Of a stretch of DNA of 38,400 nucleotides, positions 23,381-34,560 are shown piece by piece; position 1 is the stretch's first letter; every line of letters begins with the position of its first letter. The stretch covers positions 1-38,400 of the forward strand of contig JADNRV010000401.1 in NCBI GenBank assembly GCA_015499995.1. The letters run 5' to 3'. Origin of the DNA: Flammula alnicola. Its lineage: Eukaryota > Basidiomycota > Agaricomycetes > Agaricales > Strophariaceae. The notes under the pieces are model-generated. The model had not been told where the DNA came from. It searched no databases and saw only the letters and a list, made by a program, of their open reading frames with translations. The position numbers were made by a program, and so were the translations under genes.

Positions 23381-24278
23381 ACTGTAGATTTGCGAAGTGG
23401 TGGAGCGAAAGTCAAAAAGGGGTTTGATTCATCTTTGGCGATCCAGCCCGTGTGTGCGTTTGGCTAGCGCTGCTGTCATCATTTAGTAGGCCCGGTCGGT
23501 AGCTCTGGCGAGATTGTCGGCATGCGACTCGGGGCTTAGGATCCGCTTTGAGATTTTGAAGCTTAAAGGACGACACATATTAAGCTGCGAAGACTATTAT
23601 GAAGGTGGAAAATATGACCTATAGGATGACGTGAGTTCACAATAACCTGAGTGAGAAAGGTGTAAGCTGATTGTAGTAGCGAACCAAGAAGCCGCGTTCG
23701 AGGACGAGCTTGGCACGAAGAAAGAAATTAGCTGGAGCTCAACGAGAGCTTGCCCATCTCTTGCTTTGCCTCGCCCCCACAAAATCCGCGATACGTAGAA
23801 ATAAGAGGCCCCAACCAATATGATGAATAGTCCCGAAGAGAATGGCAATGCCTGATATCGATGCCCCTTCATGCAATAGTGCGGGAAGTCGAGGTAGGTG
23901 CTGCATTCGGGTATTCTTCTGCTCCCTGTGATTCTCCCAGGAATAGTTTGCATGAAACAAATTTTGGGATTCGTGCCTCTCTTCATATGTATAGCATGAA
24001 TTCCCCCATTTGCATATAATTAACTTCTGGTCTAGTATCCCTAAAGTAAAGACGTCAACAAGTGAAGATTATAGCAAGGCACCTCCGGAACATACGGAAC
24101 ATACCACATATCATTTATTGACAAGATAAAGTTGATGAACTAAGAAGTACGTTGTTCCCCAGTGGGCAGGTTCCGCAGGGATCACGTCAAGTTTGAACAA
24201 TGTAAAGGAGTGCAAGATTAGTAAGAAAAGAGCAGCATGAGAAGCGAAGCAGAGATTTTTCCATCCTCATACGACGAT
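23381..24278. repeat. Segmental duplication, block A copy 2
   Basis: Second copy of the block at 20170-21038. It ends abruptly at the conserved CCTCATACGACGAT, after which the sequence is unrelated to copy 1. Small differences, such as four extra bases in the CTTCTGGTCTAGTATCCC region, break some minus-strand frames relative to copy 1. This argues that the block is not under strong coding constraint. Confidence 0.7.
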
Positions 24279-25659
24279 TGCACTTCCCAACTTGAAGATT
24301 TCTTTCGAAAACTTGACTGTTCTTTGCTGCAAGAGCATTAGACCCTAGTATAATGTTGGAGATGATAATCCGTAATGCTAGAGTTGGCAGGAGAAGACAA
24401 GTTGAGTATTGGTTTCATGAGGTTGCACAGGGTTACCTACCAGCCACCCTGTTTCTGCTCTTCCTCTGCCCAAAAACATATATTTTCTGCATTATAGTAC
24501 ACTATTCAAATACTGATAATACATTCTGTACCTGGAGAATCATATATCGTGAAGAAACGTACAGATTTGCTATGTTTCGAGGGATTTAGGCTCCGAGAAG
24601 CCGTGATACTATGAGATTTTGTACAGCGAGAAATAGCCCAATTATATGACACCATTTGAAAGCTTAAGTTCATGTGATTCCAATGCACTAAAAATTATTC
24701 GATTTGGTTGAGAAACGAGAGAGCTATGGTGCAAACAAAACGACAGCTCGGATGTGACGAAAATTTTGGTTTCGCCCAAAAAGGCAGCTTCGCCAGGATT
24801 TATGAAAACAGCAATAAAGTTTAGTCTCGTACCAATCACGTCCACATCGTGGACGGTCTTGTACTAAAGTAGGTCACACGGCAGGGCAGTGTTTGATATC
24901 ACATTCATTAGATCATGATTTGTAGTCTTTCTAAATAACCAATTCAAACTTAGTTGCCGGAGTGATCAAGCGTGACGGAGACTCCTTGACCATAACCTGG
25001 CACAAACCTGGCAGCCTTTCCTGTGATTGCCATGTTGAGTTCATATCTGGCGGCTTGCGAAGGCACCTGCACCATCCAGATGTCGAGAATGTGGCTGGGT
25101 ATAAAGTTGGTTTCGAGTTGATAACGCAGACTTTGCTTTGGGTTCGGTTTATGTAGAAAGCTTTAATGAACTCATTGATAGTGCGCCATCCAAAGAGTTT
25201 CACTTGGTCAACAGTAACTTGGCCTTTTTTTAGTCATTTTTTCGGTCAAGAGGCATGGTAAGAGGTAAGTACCGGTAAGTACTAGTAGTCAGATAGGAAG
25301 AAAGGCGACGATGATGCCTGCGCGGTTATGGCGGTGCCGTGTGACCCGCGTGTGACGCCGGCAACTAAAACGCAGAAGACTACAAAAACTACAAAAACAG
25401 AGACCTCATTTTGTTCTGCGATTATCAGAACCTGCGCATAGCAATAAAATAAAATAATATTCATATTCATCAACAAAATCAGCTATAGAAAAAACTTTGT
25501 CTCATGTCTAAATAGCCTCGCGCATTAAGAGAGCTGATATTAAATAAACAAGCCAGAAATTTACACTGCCCTGATGAAACCCCTACCTTGTTATAAGCCC
25601 CACTCACGTTTGCACGTGGTGGGTTGCTTAGTTGAGCCTACAATAAAGTTCTTGAACGC
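24279..25659. other. Unique 1.38-kb segment interrupting the second duplicated unit
   Basis: In copy 1 the sequence between blocks is only about 68 bp (21039-21106). In copy 2 it is replaced by this unrelated 1.38 kb, after which homology resumes sharply at GGTCGCCTGATTCTGG (25660). The segment is AT-rich with only short frames and no motif I recognise. Near the right end is an imperfect hairpin, CCCACTCACGT-TTG-CACGTGGTGGG (about 25598-25622). No clear terminal inverted repeats or target duplication were found. It could be a non-autonomous mobile element, or DNA retained while copy 1 suffered a deletion. Confidence 0.55.
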
Positions 25660-25864
25660 GGTCGCCTGATTCTGGTGACGTGTTTGCGGATGTTGATTTG
25701 CGATCGGTACATAATATTAACTGCCCGAGGACTTCGACGCCTACCAAGTTTACAAGCCTGAGAAACCGCGATGACGAATGCTTAAAAACAGTTGCAGTAC
25801 AATTGCTTCCTACAAGGACGACAGAGGGTTGGCCCTATCCGCAATTGGGTCTTTTACGCAGATT

Positions 25865-27607
25865 ATGGCCATGAAGTCTGAGTCACCCTTTTCCCAATTC
25901 CTTGACACTAATGATGTCCCATCCGATACCGAAGTCGTACAGATCAAAGAGTATATACTTGCCTGCACCGCAAAACTCTCGAAATTGGACCATTCTCTTA
26001 ACAGCTTCATGGCCGATGACGACGAATACCCGATCGTGATCTATGACCCCAGAGACTCGGGGTTCGGCGGTTCAGCACAACTACAGACGGCGGACGACCT
26101 TCGATCGCAGAGAGATTTGCTTTCAGAGCACATCTTAGCACACAGAAGCTGTCTCTCACCCGTACGAAGGGTTCCTCAAGAAATCTGGGAGCAGATCTTC
26201 GTTCGCTGCCTTCCAGAAGGACGAAATCCTGTAATAGGCGCCCATGAGATGCCCATGGAATTATGCCACGTTTGCAGGTCCTGGAGATTCATCGCACTCA
26301 CCACCCGAATCTTATGGTCGAGAGTTCACGTTGTCATTCATAGCGCTCCGAGTCAAAACCGCACTGAACGTATACGATCCGAAGTCTTGGAACAATGGCT
26401 CACCCGTGCGGCGCCTCTTCCACTATCCATATCCGTAAGCACCGAGGCGGGAGAAAATGGGTCATATTCAGAAATCAGGTGTATCCTGGCGACATTGACC
26501 AAGTTCTCCAAATATTGGGAAATTTTCCAGCTTGAGACCCTCTTCCAGGTCCCCGCTGCGTCGCTCGTTACCGGTCTAACCGGCAAGGACGTGCCCCTGT
26601 TGCGAGATATCAGCTTTCTCTCATCGCAGAAGCCCCAGACGAGACATACATTATTCGGCGGTAATGTGTGGGTTCCGAACGACTTACCGATACTTCAAGC
26701 ACCGCGACTCCAGTCCCTTCGGTTCGTGTACGCCAGCCTCCCTTTCAAAATAGCCGTCAATTGGACTCAGCTTACCGAGCTACGCTTGGAAGGCTGCTAT
26801 CTCACTGGATTTTCATGTTACGTCATGCTTTCTGCATGCAAAAATCTTCAGCATGCAACGCTCGACACTTGCGATCGACATGCAATGATGGCGCTCCCCA
26901 ACCTTTCTTCTCCATTCAACTCGGTACGGCTGGTTTATCTGGAGTCGTTGGTCCTTTTCGAGAAGACATTTCTTCCTATCCTCTTCGACGTTCCGAAACT
27001 ACGATCCTTTACATATCGGGGTTTCCTCATTCCTCCCCGAACAAGCCTCATCCAACACCTCCTCAGGAGCGCAGAAATTTTGGATTCCCTGTTTATTGAC
27101 CCAGGCGGAATCGAGCTTCATCAATTACTACCCCTAACACCTACCGTAAAGCATCTCACCCTTGCGAAGCCCATAACTAGTTACCCTCCACTGCACCAAA
27201 TTTTTGCGTACGCCCAGGGCAGAGGGATGGATGATGCACTCCTAGAGCGACTCACACCTCGCATCCGGCAAGGACCAGATGCAGGAGGGCCCTTGGTGGC
27301 GAACAGAAGAGATTATATGTGTCCAGAGCTGCAGACACTAACCTACAAAACCAACGCGAGGTGCTCTTTTTCTGCAGGTGCGCTTATAAATTTCATGAAG
27401 GCAAGAATGGATGCAAGGGATCATCGCCACGGGTTCACGAAGTTGGAAGAAGTCGTAGTTCATTCCAATCAGCGGATGGACGGAATGAATGGCGTTGGCG
27501 TCGACAAAACGATTGAAGAGCTAAGGCAACAAGGCATGAAAATTGATATCTCATATAACCGCTCAGCGATAACTTCGAATTCAATCGCCTGGCTTTTACG
27601 ACATTGA
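25865..27607 (+). CDS. F-box-like protein, tandem copy 2
   Basis: Single-exon frame of 580 residues. I chose ATG 25865 because it aligns with the start of copy 1 (MAMKSESPFSQFLD versus MAKKSESPFSQFLD); the frame is open further upstream but without a better ATG. The layout is the same: helical N-terminus, F-box-like block (VRRVPQEIWEQIFVRCLPE, CHVCRSWRFIALTTRILWSR), then the leucine-rich region. Most amino-acid differences from copy 1 are scattered substitutions, plus one or two small indels (for example two extra residues, SAPSQN, near residue 161), and the frame stays open, which suggests recent duplication with both copies retained. The C-terminus is longer (SAITSNSIAWLLRH). Predicted role: substrate receptor of an SCF-type ubiquitin ligase, partner unknown. 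Confidence 0.9.
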   Translation: MAMKSESPFSQFLDTNDVPSDTEVVQIKEYILACTAKLSKLDHSLNSFMADDDEYPIVIYDPRDSGFGGSAQLQTADDLRSQRDLLSEHILAHRSCLSPVRRVPQEIWEQIFVRCLPEGRNPVIGAHEMPMELCHVCRSWRFIALTTRILWSRVHVVIHSAPSQNRTERIRSEVLEQWLTRAAPLPLSISVSTEAGENGSYSEIRCILATLTKFSKYWEIFQLETLFQVPAASLVTGLTGKDVPLLRDISFLSSQKPQTRHTLFGGNVWVPNDLPILQAPRLQSLRFVYASLPFKIAVNWTQLTELRLEGCYLTGFSCYVMLSACKNLQHATLDTCDRHAMMALPNLSSPFNSVRLVYLESLVLFEKTFLPILFDVPKLRSFTYRGFLIPPRTSLIQHLLRSAEILDSLFIDPGGIELHQLLPLTPTVKHLTLAKPITSYPPLHQIFAYAQGRGMDDALLERLTPRIRQGPDAGGPLVANRRDYMCPELQTLTYKTNARCSFSAGALINFMKARMDARDHRHGFTKLEEVVVHSNQRMDGMNGVGVDKTIEELRQQGMKIDISYNRSAITSNSIAWLLRH

Positions 27608-28051
27608 TTGGAATCTTCAATAAGTATTTACAGTGGAGCTTCCTTATTTTGTGTATTTGAATAGTTATTTTGGGCGGTAACAATCTTATCCGAAGCCTGG
27701 TGTACTTAAGCTCATGGAGATCCGGCTGGAACTAGGTCAAGATTATGCAGTTAGAGGTTTTACAGCATGTCGCATCCATCGTTTGTCCATCGTCCAAAAA
27801 TGCTCAGATCCTGGAGGCGCGACAATTCTTATCTAATCTAAAGATGTGAGAAGAAGATAATTGTTGTCGATATGGCCGGTGGCTACGAAAATCATGGAAA
27901 CATTTCTTCTTTTCTATGTCAATACCAATACAGAGTTCTACATCTCATGCTACAGTAGAACGTAACAATTGAACGCCACAAATTGACCTAATCACGTTTT
28001 CAAATTCCCAAGCAAAAACGAGCCCACCCTCGCCTGGCCGCTAATCGATCA
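27608..28051. other. Convergent spacer between F-box copy 2 and UBP6
   Basis: The first 240 bp are the duplicated F-box 3' flank (see 23043-23380). The remainder is presumably the 3' UTR of the minus-strand UBP6 gene. Nothing else recognised. Confidence 0.5.
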
Positions 28052-30638
28052 TCAAACAACGCTCTTGCTCCTATAAAGCAACACATAAGCACTCGAATCC
28101 TCGCCTCCTCCATCCAGCGTGGCCAATTTCTCCTTGGGGAACAGAGAAACCTTCTCATCGTCAAACTTGTACCAATCCTCGTCGTCTTCGAGCCCGTCGA
28201 GGTCGGCAGTCGTTCGCTCGGCGCCAGCACCCTCGGTCGATGCTTCAGATGACGAGCCAGGAATAGCGGACGATCCCTTGTTTTTTTTGTATGCATCGAA
28301 GACGCTCTTCTTGACGAAGCCGATGTAATGTCCTGCATCGGCGGCAGCACCCTTGTGCGTGACGATGGCTGAAGAAAAAAAGAAATCAGAAACTCGAACC
28401 AGCTCAGTAACTATTTAAAAAAGCATTACTCACCAACCAATTCATACAGCCCAGTCGCGCTGCACCCCACGTCGCTCTTCACGTCAACATCAATCAACTG
28501 AGCGAGCTCCGCAAACTCCTTCTTCCTGACGACCAGCTCATCCTCAAATTCACCTCCAGGGACAATCTCCTTGCTTTTATCCTCTCCTACAGTGGCACCC
28601 TCCGCGTTCACAACGACACCAGTGGTATCCGCCATTTCCACATCAATAGTAGGTGGAACTGAAGAGGAAGAAGATGGCGTCGGACCAGCAGTGGCAGCAG
28701 CCTGCTTCGTCCTCTTCCTGACTTTTCGTCGCTCTCCGCGCTCCTTTTCGATTTCCTTTAGCTTTCGATTGGCAGGAAGAAGCTTGGCCCGGAGCTCGTC
28801 AGTAGCGAGGTCGAGTGCATCGAACTCTTGTGGGAACTTGACTTTACGCTATTGACAATAAAAAAAAAACTGTCAACTGCTTGGAAAAGGAAGGAAGCAG
28901 GAGGTCGTACCATGATTTTTGCTTTCTTCCCGATATCTGCTCGCCATGCAAACCGGGCCATATGCACAGTCAGGTATGTTGGCAGCCTCGACAATCGGGA
29001 TTTCTGGCTGTATACAGCCTGTCTTCCCAGTGAAGGCGAGTTTTTGTCGACTTTCGTATCCAGAGACTGATGCAAAGATGGTTCAGTACAGCTTAGGCAA
29101 AGAAAATGTCAATCTTACATTCATGATTCCAGAAAGCATAAAGTTTGTGTTGATATTGATGTTACATTCGATCTTGAGTACCTGTTCGAACGAAACCGTG
29201 CTGGGTTCTTCAGGCGCCTCATCGCAGGTCAACCTATGTTCAATGACATGTCAATGACACAAAATCTTGACAAGACTGAGAATGAACGGTAAGACACCCA
29301 CTCTCTGCGCATCTGGCCCATCATATATTGCTCCACGAATTTCGCGCGTCCCACGACGGCCTCTGCACCAGTGCCGACGCTCTTGCCTGATGCGTCTAGT
29401 CCAGGAACGTTTCGTAAGCTGTTGACGATCGCCGCGTAGCATTCTTCCGCATCTAAATGGGCAAAGGCAAGATAACATTGAGAAAGAAAAAAGAAGAATC
29501 GAGGGATGAAAGACTTTACCCTGTTGAGCATATCCTTGTCTCCCCATCATCAAATCATTGGCCCGCTTCTCGCTGCGATCCATCTCTGCGAACTGGGGGT
29601 TGACCTAAATACGCATGAAATAGAAATTTATGTTGGTATCGGCGTTGTGGCATGGACAGAGTAGGACGGAAGAGATGGAACGCAGACCGCACCTGTCGCA
29701 AGACTTGCAGGAATTGTAATGGCGTGATACTATCCGTGGTATGCGACATATTGTTATACAAATCGCGTAGAGCACCTGGAAGTGGTGTTGTCGATTGCAG
29801 TGAAGGTCTATCATACGCAAAAATAGAATTAGGGGATAAAAAAGAAAACGTCAAGAAAATGCAACTTACGTGCCCAATGCCACTTGAAGTTCAGGAACGG
29901 CGCGGAGTGCCTGGACGGTGGCGTTCATGTAACATGTATTTCCAAGGCTGCAGCGAGTGGATGAGCATCAACCATATTGCAGAAATAAATAGTGGTTGAG
30001 GGCAAGGTAAAGATACGCAGAGAGTTCGGGAGCGGGGTAAACTTGAAGCGGAGAACGTACTTGGTCAATCCAACGGGTTTTGCGAGCTATGAGAGGTATT
30101 GAAATCGTTAGTACGAAAGGATACGCGAGATGATGTCGACGTACAGCTTCTGCTAGTTCCGAATCGTCCATGTCTTAAGGATATATATTTAGTACCGCGT
30201 GTGTGATCTGCGCAAGGTCGGTTCATGCCCACCTTCAAGGAAGACAACAGGCTTTGGAGGAGGTTTTGGTAGCTCTCCTGCTGCTCCAATAACCATAAAC
30301 GTTTGTCCCTACAACACCCACCATGCCATTAACTTAAGAAGCGGCAACAACATATAGAAAGCTTACTTCTTTCGGGCCGATTTTCTTCCATGACGAGTCG
30401 TCCTAGAAGCAAGTAAGTTAACATACGAATCAATGACATCCCAGAGACCAAGTCCGATATATTGAACGCGAGGCTCACCTTCAAAACACCCCCTTTAACC
30501 ATCACTTTCATCCGATCTGTTGGCACGCCAGTGGCGTTATAGACAGTGTCCTTGAACACAGCGGGCGGGAGATCGGGGTCAAGTTGGAGGTCATATGTCT
30601 TTCCTGCGTGCTTGATGTGAACTAGGATTGGAGCCATC
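28052..30638 (-). CDS. UBP6: Ubiquitin carboxyl-terminal hydrolase UBP6/USP14 (proteasome-associated)
   Basis: Cysteine protease that trims ubiquitin chains on substrates docked at the 26S proteasome. ATG near 30638; stop at 28052-28054. In minus-strand order: an N-terminal ubiquitin-like domain (MAPILVHIKHAGKTYDLQLD to GPKEGQTFMVIG), which binds the proteasome base; a linker PKPPPKPVVFLED; the Cys box KPVGLTNLGNTCYMNATVQ (nucleophile Cys, built across a splice near 29950); GYAQQDAEECYAAIVNSL; FVEQYMMGQMRREL; PTYLTVHMARFAWR; and the His box DAGHYIGFVKKSVFDAYKK with WYKFDDEKVS near the C-terminus. A Lys/Arg- and then Ser-rich insert (about 28590-28790) precedes DELVVRKKEF. Domain order and the roughly 500-residue size match the family. 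At least nine exons; no frame break noticed. It is divergent from the BAP31 gene over about 400 bp. Confidence 0.93.
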
Positions 30639-31038
30639 GTCTTCTGATTCTGTGTTAAAAAGTGGATATTGGTATGGTGGTGCGAAAGGAATGGAATGCC
30701 CAAGACGCGCTTGTCCAACTTCGATTTTTGAATTGCACTGATTACGACTGCAGGTACGCGTCACCGTCACGAGTCGGATCGGCTCATTTTGAGTCGGTTT
30801 GTCTTGAATTTTGAAATGGGTGAACACGTGGTGGTTCGGTTGTGTGTTCAAAATATGACGTCAGCACCGTGTGCGACCGACTGTCTCGTGTTTGCACCGC
30901 AATAGCCAGACCGTCTCTTCATCAACTTCCACGTACATACTGCGGGTTACATCCTTATATTCTCCAGAACCGCTCTTGAACCTCGACAAACCTATACTAT
31001 ACCACTACCACTACCAACCTAGTTCACAAAACCTCAAC
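30639..31038. promoter_or_regulatory. Divergent promoter region between UBP6 and BAP31-like genes
   Basis: 400 bp shared by two head-to-head housekeeping genes. It contains a perfect CRE/ATF palindrome TGACGTCA at 30856-30863 and an E-box CACGTG at 30825-30830. In fungi CRE-like sites are bound by ATF/CREB bZIP factors linked to stress responses, and CACGTG by bHLH or bZIP factors. Presence of the sites is seen; use is inferred. Confidence 0.45.
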
Positions 31039-32035
31039 ATGACGATCTAGTACGTTTTCTATTTCGCTAATAATGCGCGCCTTACCTTTATAATGTTCCA
31101 TAGCTATTCTTTGACGTTCATGCTGCTTGCAGCAGAGGTTTGTCTTCTCGAAGTGAATTAATAAACTACATCTAACAACTTGCATTCGTTAGATGATCAC
31201 ATTTTGTGCACTCGTGGCACCCCTTCCCTATGTCCTCAAGAAACGTTTGTTCCAGTTCCTTTCCGAATCCAAGATTGTCGCAAAGATAGCATATGGTCTC
31301 AAGATCTCCTTTATGTTCGTTCTTGTCGTCCTAATACCGAACGAACCACAAACTGACCTCGTCACACAGCTTCGTAGCGATTCTATTCGCCGACGCACTT
31401 CAACGGATGTTCCGCGTCACCGCCGAGTCCGACCTCGCAAAATCCAACAAACAAGGAATGGTGTCTGATATTCGAACAGATACAGGCATCGCCGCGAGAA
31501 AATTCTAGTAAGTTCTATTCATGGTCTTAACCGATTCGCAAAAAGGTGGCGTTACTGACGTAACTTCCTGCAGCGCCCAACGCAATGTCTATCTGACAGG
31601 CTTCTGTCTCTTCCTATCGCTTGTGCTGACTCGCACGTTCTACATCATCCTCGACCTCATCCACACACAAGAGGAATATGCGAAACTAAAGAAAGCTGTG
31701 CGTGAATGTTCTTTTGTTCCATCCTTCCCTCACTGACCTCAACCGTCTTGTGATATCAGACCACTTCTTCATCTCGCACCAACGGAGGCCAATCCGAGGA
31801 CCAAGCCAAAGAAATTGTTACCCTGAAGAAGCAGCTTGAGGAGGCGAAAAAGCAGCAACGGGACTTTGGTATGCCGCCCTCTCATTTTGCTGTAACGTTC
31901 AGTACTAAACTATCTCATCGAACAATAATAGAAATCCTCAAAAAGCAAGCAGCCCAGAACAATTCCGAGTACGACAGACTCGCCACTGAGCTGAACGACC
32001 TCACAGGGAACAAATCCAACAAACGAGTCGATTAA
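31039..32035 (+). CDS. BAP31/Yet3-like ER membrane protein
   Basis: Seven exons: 31039-31049, 31104-31137, 31193-31314, 31370-31507, 31574-31697, 31760-31868, 31932-32035. They sum to exactly 213 codons plus stop, which supports every splice choice, including the tiny 11-nt first exon (MTI plus two bases). Family role: BAP31 (yeast Yet1/Yet3) is an ER protein involved in cargo export and quality control. Three transmembrane helices are visible: YSLTFMLLAAEMITFCALVA (~5-24), KISFIFVAILFADALQRMF (~54-72) and NVYLTGFCLFLSLVLTRTF (~106-124). A charged coiled coil follows (EIVTLKKQLEEAKKQQRDF, EILKKQAAQNN). The extreme C-terminus is SNKRVD, so the dilysine ER-retrieval signal of animal BAP31 is absent. 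Family length is typically 200-250 residues. Confidence 0.92.
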
Positions 32036-32705
32036 ATACTTCGACGTTGTCCGAGGACCCGACACCGATTCCAGCGGTTGTCTGGTGACTCTGGTCTTTC
32101 TATTTCTTGTCTTTCCCTCGGTCCGGTATGCAAATACTTGGCTGATTCTATATAGGCGGCATAGGTCAACGACCTGAAACACGCAGCCCGCTACCTCTCC
32201 GAATTTTGTACTTTTGGATATATGGTAAATACAATGTGCAACAATTATAATTCGTAGTCCTGCCAGAGAAAGCATTCAAATACGATTCAGGATGATGAAA
32301 CTAAGCTTGCATGAAGTATCCGAACTTTTGCCGGGGACAACCTTCACTTCTTGAGCTAGCTACCGACCAAGACGATGATACCTGAGTCTACCTGAGTCGA
32401 CGTTTCCATCTGCAAATTCTAATGCCACTTGACGCAGGAACAATTTTGTTCGCCCAGGGCGTAGAATTTTTATTTTTCCGTGGCATTAGATTTTTGGCTG
32501 GAAACAAGTTGAAGGAACTTCCAAGATCGAAGAATGTGCGATTCCCACGTGACGTTGTGTATTAGGCTTGCAATGGTTCTGAAATGCAACGGTTTCTTCA
32601 ACTCCAACACAACGACCAAATTCTCTCTTTTGTATCTCTGGTATCTCACTTCTTATATATCCCTCTTCTGATCTAGATATCACGAACTACTAGGAAGGAC
32701 CTGGA
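32036..32705. other. Intergenic region upstream of F-box gene
   Basis: 670 bp between BAP31 and the third F-box gene. Short frames on the minus strand (31910-32275, 32486-32683) show no motif. It presumably carries the BAP31 3' UTR and the next promoter; a CACGTG occurs in TTCCCACGTGACG near 32547. Nothing else recognised. Confidence 0.5.
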
Positions 32706-34449
32706 ATGCCCGTAAGACTACTTCAAAGTATCAAAGACCATCTCGTCCAATATTTACTTCAAGGACTTCGCCTACTAGGAGCTCTTTTAACTGCAATGCC
32801 CAACTTTACATTTACCACAAATGGGGTTCAAACTGTACGTTTATATCGCACCTTCTGTGATGCCGCACTGACGGTGACTGACCTGGTAAAGATTGGATAT
32901 GAACGACCTTTGTGCAGCCTGAGTGAATTACCACTGGAGTTGCTTATTGAGATCTTGAAAGAAGTGGAATGGAAAGACATCCTACATATCCGAAAGGTGC
33001 GCTTTCAATTTCATACTGAAACTGCCGTTGAAAAATCAAATCAGACATCCAAACGTCTTTCTGAGGCCTCAAGGACCAGGGCTGTCTGGTTGAACCTCTT
33101 CTATCGCTATACAGCATCTGACGCAGCCCAATCCATTCAACTAGAGCGTCCGATTGATACCTACGCCTCGCACGAGTTGGAGTATTTGCTCTTACGCTGG
33201 AAGAGCGCCGAGATCGGTTGGATAACCGACGACGGAGTTCCTGCACGCGAGCGCCGCATTCCGACTGAGAAGGCTGAAACAAAGCACCTAGTGAAGGGAG
33301 GTCGATGGCTACTGATCGCCACATCTACTGGGTCGGTGATCTATTACGATCTAGAATCTTCGACTAATATCGGAATGCCCCTCACCCCGAGTGAATTTGG
33401 TCATGGGGAATCGGTGCCACAGATATTGATGTCTGTTGACATCGACGAATCCTCTCCAACCCTCACATTTAATCTTGCATTATCATTCAAGGGATCCGAG
33501 TTGCTGGACGACTCAGATGACGATGACAATGATCCTCCTCTAGAACCAGTTCGCATGGTTAAAATCTGGCGTATCGCGCTGGTGCTTAATGATAAGCAAC
33601 ATGGTGCTGGGTTGAGTGCGAAACATCTGGCCTCCTTCTCTCATCATCCCTTTGTCACCCACCTATATTCTTTGTCCCTCCTTGGGTCCCATGTTGCATT
33701 TACAGTTTTTTGTAGCGAGAATACCAAGGAATATACCATTGTCGTGGACTGGGCACGCACAAATGGTAGTTCGTCAAAGTATCCCATGCGCATTCTTTCT
33801 CGATCTGGTGGATCCGTGAGTATATTCACATCTATCCGAGTTCTACTGTTTGTGTTTAATGGTTTTAAAGTTCTCCATGTATCTTCTTCCAAACAATAGG
33901 TTGTTCATTGTCCACCAATACAACATAACCCTCTACGACTATTCCGCCATCGAAGAAGTGATAACCGGGGATGTTCTTTTTGGCACACCAACAATGCCAT
34001 TATGGGAAGTCAAGCTGGAAAATATCGGTCACCAGCTCGTATCCCAACCCTTCATCTCTTCCGACAGTCACACAACTCGATTTGTGTTTGTCACTGGCGA
34101 TGCAATCCATGGTATCGTCATAGACGATGACAGCAAACCTGGGGGCCAACCACAGATGGTGAAGTTAATGGACACTCCGTTCCGCTTTGATAGCGCGCAA
34201 TTGCCACGCCTTGGGTATCGTCAAGCCGTGTCGACAACCGGCGGTTCTAAGGCTTTTCTAATGCACTATTCATGGCCGGGGGAGGTTCACGATGACCGTT
34301 TACCCACATTCTTGACCAAAATTTACTCTTTTCGTACACAATACACGAGTTTCCGTCCACTTATGGATGAAGGATCCGGACGTGTCGTATTTTCTAGTAG
34401 GGCTAATCCCTACCAAATTGTATTGGATGTCGCATTGCTCTACAAATAA
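32706..34449 (+). CDS. F-box protein (unrelated to the tandem pair)
   Basis: Proposed exons 32706-32996, 33045-33815, 33871-34449 give 546 residues. The F-box is LSELPLELLIEILKEVEWKD with ILHIRK joined across intron 1 to TSKRLSEASRTRAVWLNLF (residues ~76-115), a classic Skp1-binding pattern. The rest is beta-rich and resembles the propeller-like regions behind F-boxes in many mushroom proteins (GGRWLLIATSTGSVIYYDLE; LLPNNRLFIVHQYNITLYDY). An acidic loop DDSDDDDNDPP lies near residue 260. Predicted substrate receptor of an SCF ubiquitin ligase. The start is uncertain: the first ~75 residues (MPVRLLQSIKDHLVQYLL...) are unusual. ATG 32706 is immediately followed by GTAAGA, a good donor site, so an additional 5' intron or a start at 32796 (MPNFTF) is possible. 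It is convergent with the truncated gene at 34561. Confidence 0.82.
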
Positions 34450-34560
34450 TTCTACATATATTTCCAACATCATTCGAGTGGGACTCCAGGTAATCTTTCG
34501 AAGATATTCTGCACTGCTAGTGCCGGGAATAGACTCTAACCCGAATGTAAGTGCGAGCTT

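Noticed and set aside
25598..25631. Helitron 3' terminus
   Set aside because: A hairpin is present, but it is followed by TTGCTTAG rather than a CTRR end, and no 5' TC boundary between A and T was found at the left junction.
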